37,870 nucleotides of DNA from Deltaproteobacteria bacterium (GCA_020444045.1 JAHLLS010000037.1:1-37870), one strand, 5' to 3'; positions 23,155-32,428 are shown, counted from the stretch's first letter. Notes: generated from the letters alone by a model not told the origin. Numbers and translations: made by a program.

Positions 23155-23634
23155 TCACATAATTTTTGAGAGTTCTTGTAGCAAAATCTTCGGTGCAAGT
23201 CCATATGCCGTCATGTCCAACCGGCGGGTGGTGTCATCCATTGGTTTAATGTCGATCGCCAGGCGCTCCTCGGGCAGGTCATCGCCCAGCCGTTCCGACC
23301 ACTCGATGGCGGTGACGCCGGGTTCCGCCATGAGATCCAGAAGGCCGATATCGTCGACGTCGCCCCCGGCCAGGCGATACAGGTCGATATGGTGGAGCGT
23401 CAGGCGGCCCGGGTAGGAATGAATGAGGGTGTAGGAGGGACTGGTCACGTAGGTGCCATCGGCCACCTGGAGGCCACGGGCGAGGCCCTGCACAAAGCAG
23501 GTTTTGCCGCTCCCGAGATCGCCGTAAAGAGTGATCACAAGCTGCGGCCGCGCCAGCCGGCCGATCCGGGCCGCAATCCGGCGGGTGTCTTCGGGGGCCT
23601 CGGATATGACGTGGTAGGTATACGGTGGGGTCAT
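23155..23634 (-). CDS. tsaE: tRNA threonylcarbamoyladenosine biosynthesis ATPase TsaE
   Basis: 159 residues from ATG 23634, chosen because AAGGA lies 8 nt upstream and the length then fits the family; a longer frame to TTG 23712 overlaps pdxJ and adds a Pro-rich lead. P-loop GDLGSGKT, followed by FVQGLARGL, YVTSPSYTLIHSY, LHHIDLYRL and TAIEWSERLGD, the standard TsaE order. It is the ATPase that cycles the TsaB-TsaD complex making t6A37 in ANN-decoding tRNAs. It lies between pdxJ and lysC on the same strand. acpS and the NAD(P)HX repair gene, often found between pdxJ and tsaE in relatives, are absent. Confidence 0.94.
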   Translation of the reverse strand: MTPPYTYHVISEAPEDTRRIAARIGRLARPQLVITLYGDLGSGKTCFVQGLARGLQVADGTYVTSPSYTLIHSYPGRLTLHHIDLYRLAGGDVDDIGLLDLMAEPGVTAIEWSERLGDDLPEERLAIDIKPMDDTTRRLDMTAYGLAPKILLQELSKIM

Positions 23635-23698
23635 ATCCGGTTTCCTTGGGGGTGGCCAATCGGGTGGCATTCCGGTTTGCTGCGCGGGGAGATGAGCG

Positions 23699-24418
23699 TC
23701 ATTGGCCTTCAAGGAGAATGATCATTTCCCGTACCGCGGTTTCGATGCCGACCATCAGCGCGCGGGCCATGATGCTGTGTCCAATGATGCAGGTTTCGAC
23801 CTCGTGCAGTTGGCCGACGGCACGGGCTGTGGTGTAGCCCAGGCCGGAGCCGGCTGCGACCCGCAATTTCAATTTGACGGCGATCTTGGCCGCATCCACC
23901 AGTCGGGCCAGCAGACGCTTGCGCGTCGACGGCAGCGCATCGCCGGCATAGGCGGCCGTGTGAATCTGGACGCCGTCGACATTCAAGCGGTGGGCGATTT
24001 TGATATGTTCCGGATCGGGATCGATGAGAAGAAATACCGGGATGCCGCTGTCCCGAATGGTGGCGATGGTGTCGTTGATTTCAGCGCGATCCAGAATGAG
24101 ATCCAAGCCACCGCTCGGCGTTGCTTCCTCGGGGTGGTCGGGAATCAGTACCACTTCATCCGGTTTGACATCCAGGGCCATGCCCATCATTTCCGACGTC
24201 GGCGCCATCCCCAGAATGAAACGGCCCTTGACGATTTCACGCAAAACGCGGATATCGCGGTCATTCACATAGCGCCGATCCCCTGTAAAGCGAACGGCGA
24301 TGCCGACCGCGCCGGCCAACTCTGCCAGGACGGCCGCCGCGGCAGGGTCGGGATGCTTGTCGTTATGCCCCTGGCGCAGCGCCGCCACATGATTCACACT
24401 GACAACAAGGTCCGGCAT
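23699..24418 (-). CDS. pdxJ: pyridoxine 5'-phosphate synthase
   Basis: 239 residues, family length. It condenses 3-amino-1-hydroxyacetone 1-phosphate with deoxyxylulose 5-phosphate to give PNP. Motifs: LVVSVNHVAALRQ, DRRYVNDRDIRVL, FILGMAPTSEMM, ALDVKPDEVVLIPDHPEEATPSGGLD, GIPVFLLIDPDPEHI, VQIHTAAYA, and AAGSGLGYTTARAV...IIGHSIMARALMVGI. The usual HLREDRRH segment reads VRFTGDRRY here, a conservative but visible departure. It lies 73 bp after ybeY. Confidence 0.95.
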   Translation of the reverse strand: MPDLVVSVNHVAALRQGHNDKHPDPAAAAVLAELAGAVGIAVRFTGDRRYVNDRDIRVLREIVKGRFILGMAPTSEMMGMALDVKPDEVVLIPDHPEEATPSGGLDLILDRAEINDTIATIRDSGIPVFLLIDPDPEHIKIAHRLNVDGVQIHTAAYAGDALPSTRKRLLARLVDAAKIAVKLKLRVAAGSGLGYTTARAVGQLHEVETCIIGHSIMARALMVGIETAVREMIILLEGQ

Positions 24419-24491
24419 GGGTTCTCCTTCGAGGCGTTGTTATGGGCGGCCGGGTCGAGTCGTTCGCGGATCGGGGCCGGCCGCATCAGGG

Positions 24492-24941
24492 TTATATCTC
24501 GCGCGCTTTTTCCAACAGTTGCAGAATCTCTTCGCTCTTGGCCGCCATCCGGCGTTCTTCGGTTTCCGATATTTCGTGGTCGTAGCCGAAAAGATGCAAT
24601 ATACCGTGAACCAAGAGTTCGGTGAAGTGCTGGTCAACGTCGACTCCCGACGATTGCGCCTCCTTAAGGCAGGTTTCGGCCGAGATGACCACATCGCCGA
24701 GCAGATGGGGCGTGATATCGGCAAACTCGCCCTCATTCATGGAGAAGGCAAGAACGTTCGTCGGCCCTGAACGCCCCCGGTATTGTCGGTTGAGCGGGGC
24801 GATCTTGTCGTCATCGACGATCAGGAGTGATAGCTCTCCGTCAGGACAGTCCAAGGCGTTTAAGATGGCCATGGCCGTTTTCTTCAGGCGCGCGCTGGGT
24901 ATCGTCAGCAGATCTTGCTGATTGTCGATCAGAACTTCCAT
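24492..24941 (-). CDS. ybeY: endoribonuclease YbeY (16S rRNA maturation)
   Basis: 149 residues; GGGGGCGGA precedes the ATG. Zinc-dependent RNase for 16S rRNA 3' processing and ribosome quality control. The three-His zinc motif is complete in HGILHLFGYDHE near residue 115, and the upstream LNRQYRGRSGPTNVLAFSMNEGE and LLGDVVISAETC segments are typical. Its first 101 nt overlap the 3' end of the upstream HD phosphodiesterase gene in another frame, an unusually long overlap. Confidence 0.95.
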   Translation of the reverse strand: MEVLIDNQQDLLTIPSARLKKTAMAILNALDCPDGELSLLIVDDDKIAPLNRQYRGRSGPTNVLAFSMNEGEFADITPHLLGDVVISAETCLKEAQSSGVDVDQHFTELLVHGILHLFGYDHEISETEERRMAAKSEEILQLLEKAREI

Positions 24942-27306
24942 TCCGCCCCCTTTTCTTGACGAGGGTTCCGCTTCGTTTTTCAGGGTACTCGATACGGTGG
25001 TGGTGGATACCGTTCAAGATGGTGTTGAACGATTTCGCGATATTGTGGAGGTCGCGCAGGGTCAACTCGCAATTGTCCAACTGACCGTCGGAGAAGATGC
25101 GGTTGATGAGTTTTTGCACCAGTCCCTGCAGACGCGACGGCGTCGGATTGCTCAAAACGCGGCTTGCGGCTTCCACGACGTCGGCCAGCATGACCAGACC
25201 GGCCTCACGGGTTTGCGGCTTGGGGCCGGGATAGCGATAATCGTCGATATTGACGGCATCTTCGCCTTTGAGCTGTCGGGCTTTGTCATAGAAGTATTGA
25301 ATCAGGCTGGTGCCATGATGCTGGCGGATGGTATCGGTAATGCTTTCGCCCAGCTTATTTTGGCGCGCCATGTCCATTCCGTCTTTGATGTGTGCGATCA
25401 GAATCAGGGCGGACATGGAGGGCGCCAGTTTGTCGTGCCGGTTGCGGCCGCCCGCCTGGTTTTCGATAAAATAGGCTGGTTTGCGAATTTTTCCGATGTC
25501 GTGGTAATAGCCGCAGACTTTTGCAAGCAGCGGGTTGGCACCGATTTCTGCGGCCGCCGCTTCCACCATATTGCCGACAATCACGGAATGGTGATAGGTC
25601 CCGGGGGCCTCGATCATGAGTTTCCGCATCAGCGGCTGGTCCAGGTTGGCCAGTTCCAGCAATTTGATATCCGATGTATATTCGAAGAGGATTTCGACAA
25701 TCGGAACCAGGCCGGTGGCGATAATGGTGGAGAAAACACCCCCCAGAAAGCCGAAAAGACCGCCCCAGAAGATCGCCTTGGTGGATTCGAACCCGGTGTA
25801 CACCCCGATGGCGACCGCCAGCACGATGTTTAGAAGGCCGGTCTTCAATCCGGCGTTGATAAACACTTTGCGTCCCCGGCAGTCCCGGATCCAATAGGCG
25901 GCCATCGCACCGCTGATCAGGAAGTAGATCATGACCTCGAAGCTGCCGTGAAAGACAATAGCGGCGCCGATGCTCAGGATCATCGCCGTCAGAATGGCAC
26001 TTTCAAGTCCCAAAAAAAGGCAGACGATCATGGTCGCCGCGCTGATGGGGGTGGCGTAGAACAGCGACAAGGCATCAAAAGAAAACGGCGTATTTTGGGC
26101 CAGTGTGCGAGACAACGACCCGGCAACCTCGGCGATGACAAAAAAAGTACACAACACCACGGCGGTAAAAAGAATATCTTTGTTGATGGAGTGGGCCCGT
26201 TCGTCACGGTTGCGGAATCGCAGAAAATAAGCTGACAGCAGCACGCAGATCATAATCATAGCCGCGCCCATGCTGCTCATGGCGATTCGCTGGCTGAGCT
26301 GCTCTTCCTGCAGGGCGCGCAGTTTCAGAATCTGGACCGCGGTAACTCTTTCCCCCTCGCGCAGGAGCATTTCGCCGGCTTTGATTTTATGAAAGACCGG
26401 TTTGACGTCCGCCACGGCCGCATCCTGCCGTTCCTGGGTTTCATTCCGGTTGAGTGTGATGTTCGGCTGCAGGAGATCCTGCATCAGGTCCACAATCAAA
26501 TCCGCATTGGCATAGCCCATGTCTTTCAGCATGGGCTGGCCCATGATGCGGACCATCATCTTGGCTTCCTCCAGATCATAAAATTGCCGCAGATTACGCA
26601 CGGTGCGCTCTTTATCCGTTCCGACCGTTCGCAGGACGATTCCCTTTTCGGACTCTCGCAGAAGGATTTCTTTGTTGGAGACCACCCCGCTTTTCAATAT
26701 TTCATAGAGAATCTGGCTCATGCGGTCGGCGATGGTCTGAGAAAAATCGGTTTCCGCCAGCAGTTGGTAGACGTCTTCGCGAACCGTGATCCCGAGTTTT
26801 TCGCCGAATTCCGTTCGCTTTTCCGCCAGGATTTCCTGGATAGGGGGTAGATCGTTTTCATGCGGCGCGGTATCCGTCGCTGGAAGCGGCGGCGACATAA
26901 TGGTTTCCGCCACCGCGGCATCGTCAGGCCCTTTGGCGGCCGCTTGAAGCGCTTCTCGGGCTTCGAGCGCGGCGACGGTTTCACGCATATCAAGGAAGAC
27001 CTGCTCGATCTTGCGGGTCAGATTACGGGCCAGCAGAACATCGTAGTCGTATACGGTCAGGGTCTGATCAGAGGCGTTGCGCTGATTGGTTTCGGTGGCC
27101 TGGCGATCTTCGATGAGGAAGTCGTGGGACGCCTTGATATCTCTTTCGGCCACATCGCCGATCCGGTAGGCCAGATCGGTGACCATGAGGCCGGGGTAGA
27201 GAATAGCGGTAAAAACGAGAATGACCACCAGCATAACCAGCCAACGCATGCGGTGCTGTGGGTTCAGTCGTTTCAAAAAGGCGTCTTTTATCCGATTGGC
27301 GGTCAT
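24841..27306 (-). CDS. PgpH-like 7TM-HD cyclic dinucleotide phosphodiesterase
   Basis: 821 residues. The layout is that of the 7TMR-HDED family: an N-terminal membrane helix (about 21-43), a large extracytoplasmic region to about 335, seven membrane helices (about 340-560) and a cytosolic HD domain. Visible HD residues are TYHHSVIVGNMVEAAAAEIG, YYHDIGK near residue 600, HIKDGMDMA, IRQHHGTSLI and MLADVVEAASR. Characterised relatives (Listeria PgpH) hydrolyse c-di-AMP; I infer the same class of substrate here. The C-terminus has a basic, low-complexity tail of about 35 residues that lies entirely over the start of ybeY. It is part of the phoH-HD-ybeY-pdxJ run. Confidence 0.9.
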   Translation of the reverse strand: MTANRIKDAFLKRLNPQHRMRWLVMLVVILVFTAILYPGLMVTDLAYRIGDVAERDIKASHDFLIEDRQATETNQRNASDQTLTVYDYDVLLARNLTRKIEQVFLDMRETVAALEAREALQAAAKGPDDAAVAETIMSPPLPATDTAPHENDLPPIQEILAEKRTEFGEKLGITVREDVYQLLAETDFSQTIADRMSQILYEILKSGVVSNKEILLRESEKGIVLRTVGTDKERTVRNLRQFYDLEEAKMMVRIMGQPMLKDMGYANADLIVDLMQDLLQPNITLNRNETQERQDAAVADVKPVFHKIKAGEMLLREGERVTAVQILKLRALQEEQLSQRIAMSSMGAAMIMICVLLSAYFLRFRNRDERAHSINKDILFTAVVLCTFFVIAEVAGSLSRTLAQNTPFSFDALSLFYATPISAATMIVCLFLGLESAILTAMILSIGAAIVFHGSFEVMIYFLISGAMAAYWIRDCRGRKVFINAGLKTGLLNIVLAVAIGVYTGFESTKAIFWGGLFGFLGGVFSTIIATGLVPIVEILFEYTSDIKLLELANLDQPLMRKLMIEAPGTYHHSVIVGNMVEAAAAEIGANPLLAKVCGYYHDIGKIRKPAYFIENQAGGRNRHDKLAPSMSALILIAHIKDGMDMARQNKLGESITDTIRQHHGTSLIQYFYDKARQLKGEDAVNIDDYRYPGPKPQTREAGLVMLADVVEAASRVLSNPTPSRLQGLVQKLINRIFSDGQLDNCELTLRDLHNIAKSFNTILNGIHHHRIEYPEKRSGTLVKKRGRNGSSDRQSARSADDTQRAPEENGHGHLKRLGLS

Positions 27307-27404
27307 GATGTCATCACCCTTGATACCGTTGGGGTGGCGCCGTAAACTCTGCCGATGACAATCGGCATCCGTGCCCGATGGTGCTCGTCATATAAGCGAA
27401 CACG

Positions 27405-28391
27405 CTATTCGGGGCGCTCCTTGCCCATTGTTTCATAAGCGCGGATAATATCCTGTACCAATCGATGTCTGACCACGTCCGTATTGGAAAAGAACACGAA
27501 CGCGATGCCCTCGATATTTTGTAAAATCCGGTTGGCTTCTATCAGTCCGGACGTCTTTGTGGCGGGAAGATCAACTTGTGTGATATCGCCAGTGATCACC
27601 GCTTTGGAATTGAAACCGATGCGCGTCAGAAACATTTTCATCTGCTCCGACGTGGTATTTTGGGCTTCATCCAAAATCACAAAGGCGTCGTTCAGGGTTC
27701 GGCCGCGCATGAAGGCAATGGGGGCGACCTCGATGACGCCCTGTTGCATGAGGCTGGACACTTTTTCGAACCGCATCATGTCATGCAGGGCGTCATACAG
27801 CGGCCGCAGGTAGGGATCGACCTTTTCCGTCAGGTCGCCGGGCAGAAACCCCAGCGTCTCCCCGGCCTCGACCGCGGGGCGGGTCAAGATAATGCGGCTG
27901 ACAATGCCATTGGCCAGGGCCGCGACGGCCATGGCCATCGCGAGATATGTTTTGCCTGTGCCCGCCGGACCGATCCCGAAAACGATATCGAAGCGCCGCA
28001 TGGCGTCGATGTAATTTTTCTGCGCCGGGTTTTTCGGCGCGATCGACCGTTTTTTAGACGTGATATAGACCGTGTCCATGAAGATGTCTTTCAGGCGGAC
28101 ACGGTCATCAGCGCTCAGAATACGAATGGCATAGTCGATATCGTTGAGGTAAAGGGGGTAACCGTCCTGGATAAGCCCGTAAAGCTGTTTGAGAATGTTT
28201 TCGGCAAGGGCGGATGCGATGGCATCGCCTTTGATATGGACGGCACTGCCGCGCGTGTTAATGTCCAGGGACAGGGCCTTGGCGATGCGCTGGAGATGGC
28301 AGTTGTGTTCGCCAAAAAGGATGCGCGTCGGTTCGACATCGTCGAATGACAACTGCCGCAACGGGTCTTGTGATTTATCCGGCATAAACAT
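27405..28391 (-). CDS. PhoH-like ATPase
   Basis: 328 residues from ATG 28391 (a longer frame to TTG 28433 lacks support). An N-terminal KH-like region (TRILFGEHNCHLQRIAKALSLDINTRGSAVHIKG) is followed by the P-loop GIGPAGTGKTYLAMAMAV near residue 139, TRPAVEAGETLGFLPGDL, the Walker B VILDEAQNTT, and VITGDITQVDLP. PhoH proteins are RNA-associated ATPases with a proposed link to ybeY and ribosome/RNA turnover. It heads the leftward cluster with the HD phosphodiesterase and ybeY. No strong ribosome site is seen at the start. Confidence 0.92.
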   Translation of the reverse strand: MFMPDKSQDPLRQLSFDDVEPTRILFGEHNCHLQRIAKALSLDINTRGSAVHIKGDAIASALAENILKQLYGLIQDGYPLYLNDIDYAIRILSADDRVRLKDIFMDTVYITSKKRSIAPKNPAQKNYIDAMRRFDIVFGIGPAGTGKTYLAMAMAVAALANGIVSRIILTRPAVEAGETLGFLPGDLTEKVDPYLRPLYDALHDMMRFEKVSSLMQQGVIEVAPIAFMRGRTLNDAFVILDEAQNTTSEQMKMFLTRIGFNSKAVITGDITQVDLPATKTSGLIEANRILQNIEGIAFVFFSNTDVVRHRLVQDIIRAYETMGKERPE

Positions 28392-28696
28392 GATTCTACG
28401 TTGAAGAGGCCGCCGCCCACCGCGGTTGATCAAAAAAACAGCCGCCTATCGGAGCGTGGCCCCCGAAATAATAAAGCCGAATGTTACCATATGCGTCTTC
28501 AGGAATGCAAACGGCAATTCATCCGGCCCCTTATCCGCTGAAAAACCTTGACCCCCTATACCGGCTCTGTTAAGTCAACCTCCTGATTCATTTGGCGTTT
28601 CAACCGGTTGCGGCATGTAAACCTAAGGCAATCCGCCAGGTTGGACACCGGGTCGAAACCCGTTTCACGATCACGCATAGAGGTCCGTCAACCCTT

Positions 28697-29224
28697 ATGA
28701 ATGCACTGGATATCGTCATCGGCATCATCCTGGTGTTCACGCTGGTCCGTGGCATTTTTCGCGGGCTGGTGGTAGAGATTTCATCGATCATCGGTATATT
28801 CGGCGGGATTTACGGGGCTGTTTTCTATTACCCGGCGGCCGCACAATTTCTGCAGCGATGGATTTCCGATACCGCCTACGCGAATATCATCGGTTTTCTG
28901 CTTATTTTCGGGGTCATCTTCATCCTGGTGGGTATCCTGGGGGTGGTGATCAAGTACCTGCTCAACATTGCCTCCCTGGGCTGGTTCGACCGGTTGTGCG
29001 GGGCGGCCTTCGGTGGCGTCAAGGGCATTTTAATTGCTTCGGTGCTGTTGTTCGCCTTGACGACGTTTCTGCCCGCCGGCACGCCGCTCGTCAAAACCTC
29101 GCGCCTGGCGCCGCATGTGGCGGTCATTACCGAGGGTATTGTGAAAATTATTCCCCAGAACATGAAGCAGCGTTTTGGCGAAAAATACAAGGATGTTAAA
29201 CGGGTATGGAAAGCGAAAAACTAG
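28697..29224 (+). CDS. CvpA family membrane protein
   Basis: 175 residues from ATG 28697, with AGAGG somewhat far upstream. Four hydrophobic segments (about 4-22, 26-48, 64-88, 100-122) and the family pattern MNALDIVIGIILVFTLVRGIFRGLVVEISSIIGI plus GWFDRLCGAAFGGVKGILI are typical of CvpA. The inner-membrane protein is named for colicin V production in E. coli; its general role is unsettled. It overlaps mazG by 19 nt, so the two are coupled. It is divergent from phoH. Confidence 0.85.
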   Translation: MNALDIVIGIILVFTLVRGIFRGLVVEISSIIGIFGGIYGAVFYYPAAAQFLQRWISDTAYANIIGFLLIFGVIFILVGILGVVIKYLLNIASLGWFDRLCGAAFGGVKGILIASVLLFALTTFLPAGTPLVKTSRLAPHVAVITEGIVKIIPQNMKQRFGEKYKDVKRVWKAKN

Positions 29225-30036
29225 GACCGGCGCCCAACTCGCTGGATGCAATCGTTGCCCTTATTGAGCAACTCAGGGGCGAGGGGGGGTGCCCCTGGGA
29301 TCAAAAACAAACCCCTCAATCCCTCTCTGTCTATCTGATCGAAGAGATGTACGAACTGGTGGATGCCATTGCTTCCGGCAACACGCGTGCGGTGTGTGAA
29401 GAGTTGGGCGATGTGATCTTCCAGGTTTTATTCCTCGTCGTGCTTTTTACCGAATCCGGCGCATTTGATATGGATCGTGTCGTCCGGCACAACATCGAGA
29501 AGATGGTGCGGCGGCATCCGCATGTCTTCGGTGATAAAAAAGTGACATCGACGGCCGCTGTCCGGGAAAACTGGCATGCCATCAAAAAGGAAGAACAGAA
29601 GGCGAACCATCGTGAGAATGCCTCTTTGCTGGATTCAATTCCGGCCAGCCTGCCGGCCCTCATGCGATCTTACCGGGTTTCGGAACGGGCGGCCCGGACC
29701 GGGTTTGACTGGAACGATCTGAATGAAGTGATGGCCAAGGTGGAAGAGGAGTGGGCCGAATTCAAAACCGCCGCCAGCCAGATTCGGGATGAAACGTCAC
29801 GCCACATGGCGGCGGTGGAGTTTGGCGACATTATTTTCACGTTGTCCAACGTGGCGCGCTTTGTCGGGTTTCACCCGGAAACAGCGCTCACGGCGGCCAT
29901 CAACAAGTTTGAGCAGCGTTTCCGCTATATGGAGCAAGCCTTCATACGCCAGGGCACCGAGCTTGAGGCGGCTTCCCGTGACGACATGGATCGCGCCTGG
30001 GATACCGCCAAGGAAAACGTCTCTTCACCGACCTGA
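29206..30036 (+). CDS. mazG: nucleoside triphosphate pyrophosphohydrolase MazG
   Basis: 276 residues, matching the two-domain MazG. It cleaves (d)NTPs to NMP and PPi, a house-cleaning and stress role. The first domain has CPWDQKQTPQSL, LIEEMYELVDAI and CEELGDVIFQVLFLV, giving the EExxE and ExxD metal residues. The second has VEEEWAEFKTAA and AVEFGDIIFTLSNVARF. NWHAIKKEEQ follows domain one as in relatives. The start lies inside cvpA. Confidence 0.95.
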   Translation: MESEKLGPAPNSLDAIVALIEQLRGEGGCPWDQKQTPQSLSVYLIEEMYELVDAIASGNTRAVCEELGDVIFQVLFLVVLFTESGAFDMDRVVRHNIEKMVRRHPHVFGDKKVTSTAAVRENWHAIKKEEQKANHRENASLLDSIPASLPALMRSYRVSERAARTGFDWNDLNEVMAKVEEEWAEFKTAASQIRDETSRHMAAVEFGDIIFTLSNVARFVGFHPETALTAAINKFEQRFRYMEQAFIRQGTELEAASRDDMDRAWDTAKENVSSPT

Positions 30037-30051
30037 TCGGTGGTGATATTT

Positions 30052-30453
30052 TTACTTCGAATCGAAAGGGGCCGCGGGCGTATCCTTCTCATCGCGGGGT
30101 GTGGCAACCGCATCGATAGTGGACTGAAAACGGTTGATGAACTGTTCGGGGTTTTCAACGGCAAGGCAATGCTTGATCTTGTGGCAGTTTTTGTCGATCG
30201 TATGGTAGTGAAACGCGTTTGGTGGTTTTTCTTCGGCCGTTGAAGACAACGGGGGCGTTTTCTGGTGGGCCGCTTCCGCTTGAAAGCGGGCCTCCTCTTC
30301 ACTCAGGCGCGCAACGCGGTCCATAATGGTGCCGGCCACTTTTTTGACCACGGTTTCCAAACGATGGCCGGTGTCCTGCCTGTGATTCCCATTGCGTAAT
30401 TGCTGGGCGAAATCCTTAAGAATATTGTGAATTTGGTAGTTGGGGATAAACAT
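30052..30453 (-). CDS. small hydrophilic protein of unknown function
   Basis: 133 residues, no signal peptide or membrane span, rich in His, Gln, Lys and Glu. It begins MFIPNYQIHNILKDFAQQL, a start that reminds me of the small FlgM-associated proteins of sulfate reducers (DVU0524-like), but the rest cannot confirm this. The middle is a charged helix (MDRVARLSEEEARFQAEA). It lies convergent to mazG (15 bp between stops) and 14 bp after the Nudix gene on the same strand, so it is probably cotranscribed with it. Confidence 0.55.
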   Translation of the reverse strand: MFIPNYQIHNILKDFAQQLRNGNHRQDTGHRLETVVKKVAGTIMDRVARLSEEEARFQAEAAHQKTPPLSSTAEEKPPNAFHYHTIDKNCHKIKHCLAVENPEQFINRFQSTIDAVATPRDEKDTPAAPFDSK

Positions 30454-30467
30454 CGGACACGCTTTCG

Positions 30468-31028
30468 TCAGTTGTGATGGTCACGATGACACGATGCGGA
30501 ACGACTGTCCAGGACGCACCGGATAAAGGCCCGGTGACTGCCAAATGCGATGGGCGGCATTTCCTGGCAGTGAAACCAGCGGACGCTCATGGCATCATCT
30601 CCGGCGTGGATCGTGGTACTCAAGGGAGCTACCCGGTATCCCGCCACCAGTACGGTGTGATAAATGCGATTGGGTGCCGCCTTCAGGCCGATAAGGCCCG
30701 TTACCTGGCCGGTCAATCCCGTTTCCTCCAGCAACTCCCGCAAAACCGCCGCTTCCGGTGTTTCTTCCAATTCCATGAAACCGCCGGGCAGGCACCATTC
30801 ACCCCGGCGCGGGGCCACCTTGCGCTGGACCAGCAACAGCCGGTCATGACAATCGAAAACAACCGCACATACGGCCGGTATGGGATTATCATATAACAGC
30901 CGACGACAATTGCGGCAATAACGTCGATCCCTTCCCTCCCACTGGCCGTGGGTCGTGGTGCCGCCACAATACGGGCAATAGGTTTTTTCCGTCAGGTCAG
31001 GGCCGGGTATGTCTTCAGGATGGTTGAC
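30468..31028 (-). CDS. Nudix hydrolase with N-terminal zinc ribbon; start codon unclear
   Basis: The Nudix box is complete: GGFMELEETPEAAVLRELLEETGL, i.e. Gx5Ex7REUxEExGU. The same frame continues far upstream of the only standard start (TTG 30836) and encodes a clear zinc ribbon (CPYCGG ... YCRNC) and YDNPIPAVCAVVFD, which is the normal N-terminus of ADP-ribose/NADH-type Nudix proteins. No ATG, GTG or TTG exists in that frame before the fba gene. AGGGGGAAGG (31030-31039) lies at ideal distance before GTC 31028, which I take as the likely start position (a GTG with one substitution, or a sequencing error). CTG 30995 is an alternative. It hydrolyses a nucleoside diphosphate linked to another moiety; the substrate is unknown. 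Confidence 0.75.
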   Translation of the reverse strand, partial: VNHPEDIPGPDLTEKTYCPYCGGTTTHGQWEGRDRRYCRNCRRLLYDNPIPAVCAVVFDCHDRLLLVQRKVAPRRGEWCLPGGFMELEETPEAAVLRELLEETGLTGQVTGLIGLKAAPNRIYHTVLVAGYRVAPLSTTIHAGDDAMSVRWFHCQEMPPIAFGSHRAFIRCVLDSRSASCHRDHHN

Positions 31029-31132
31029 GCCTTCCCCCTGCTGATGCCGTATGGCGGATCGTGGTGATCCGATGCGCCACCTCGCTTGCGGGCGCTGTCG
31101 CCGTGTTATACGAACCGGTGCACGCCTGATCG

Positions 31133-32428
31133 CTAATCGTCGAAATCGCCTTCGGGTCCCTTGTCGCTGTCGATGGCCGCCGCACGTTCCCGGATCTTGG
31201 CTTCGGTCCAGTCCTCCGGAGACTCCTTGCGCTGGGCATTGGGTCCCGGATCATAGCCGCCGCAATCGCGGATGGCTTCGATGACCAGCGGTGCGGTGTC
31301 TTGGGCGTTGAACACGTTGACAAGCATGTTGGCAACGAACGTTTTTACCCGTTCGACCATACGGTCTCGCACCGTCCGGGGCTGACCGAGCAGCTGGTTT
31401 TCGAAGGGCAGGTTCAGTTTTTTGAAGTTGCCGGCATTCCAGCCCTGTTGGGCGGCATAGGTCACCATGCGCTCCCAGACGTCTTCCAGAACCCCTTCGT
31501 TGGGGCGTTTGATAAACCGGCCGTCATCGTCAAGGATGGCATTGCCGTAATCATTCACTTCCAGCCCCCAGGAAACCATTTGCAGGGCTGTGGCCACGTT
31601 GGCCTTGGTCGTTCGCGTACGGGAGGCGATTTCCCGCAGGCGATCCGAGTTGTTGCCGGAGGTCCCGTGCTGCGCTCCGGAAACATTGTAAGGGGCCAGG
31701 GCCTCATGGATTTCACGGGTGAGTTCCACCTGAATTCCCTGGCCGCTGGCCTCGATACCGTGGGTCGACCCGTTGTTCAGTGCAATCCAATTGGGGAAAA
31801 TATCATGGGCGTTCAGGCCGCGAATCAGAAACAGGGCTTCCTGTGCGGATGAGAGTCCTTCTGAACCCTTGATTTCACCCACCTCGGTTTCCCGGCCGGC
31901 CCATTCCGGAATAAACGGATTCAGGGCGAGATTGGCCAGGAGATTGAGATCGTCGGGCATATGGGAGGCGTCGATGGCGATGGACGTCATGCCCGCTTCG
32001 AAAATGGAGGGAATTTCCATCTGGGCCGGCTTGATATCGCTTTCCTTCTTGATGCCGTAATGATCCGCGTGAATGGCCACGGGAATGGTGATGCCCAGTT
32101 CGTTGCAGGCGGCATTCACCTGCCGGGCGATGTTCCAATAGTTGACCGCACAATAGGCATTGGCGCCGCCCTCGGAGCGCGCGATTTCAATGATCAGGCA
32201 GGCATTGGCCTGCTGGGCGGCCAGCAGCGCGCCCCGGATGACGAAATAGCTGCGGCCGTTGGCGGCCATGGCAATGGCCTTGCCTTTGGCAAGCATGGCC
32301 TTGTCGATGTACTTGCCGCTGACGATGAGTGCCTGTGATTCGGGGAACAGTTTGACAATATTGGGCGGCCGACCGATTTTGAGGGCTTCTTGATACGTTT
32401 TGGAATCTACCGAGAGTGGTGCAGCCAT
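31133..32428 (-). CDS. fba: class II fructose-bisphosphate aldolase
   Basis: 431 residues from ATG 32428, which follows AAAGGAGG (longer frames to 32479 lack a site). It splits or forms fructose 1,6-bisphosphate with zinc. Motifs: PVAIHADHYG (His 120, Asp 122, His 123 zinc/catalytic set), IDASHMPDDLN, VGEIKGSEG, ALNNGSTHGIEASG and VSGAQHGTSGNNSDRLREI. The protein is longer than the E. coli enzyme (about 360) and ends with an acidic/basic tail (EDWTEAKIRERAAAID...), matching the larger subtype seen in several anaerobes. It is a central enzyme of glycolysis/gluconeogenesis in the cytosol. Confidence 0.93.
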   Translation of the reverse strand: MAAPLSVDSKTYQEALKIGRPPNIVKLFPESQALIVSGKYIDKAMLAKGKAIAMAANGRSYFVIRGALLAAQQANACLIIEIARSEGGANAYCAVNYWNIARQVNAACNELGITIPVAIHADHYGIKKESDIKPAQMEIPSIFEAGMTSIAIDASHMPDDLNLLANLALNPFIPEWAGRETEVGEIKGSEGLSSAQEALFLIRGLNAHDIFPNWIALNNGSTHGIEASGQGIQVELTREIHEALAPYNVSGAQHGTSGNNSDRLREIASRTRTTKANVATALQMVSWGLEVNDYGNAILDDDGRFIKRPNEGVLEDVWERMVTYAAQQGWNAGNFKKLNLPFENQLLGQPRTVRDRMVERVKTFVANMLVNVFNAQDTAPLVIEAIRDCGGYDPGPNAQRKESPEDWTEAKIRERAAAIDSDKGPEGDFDD

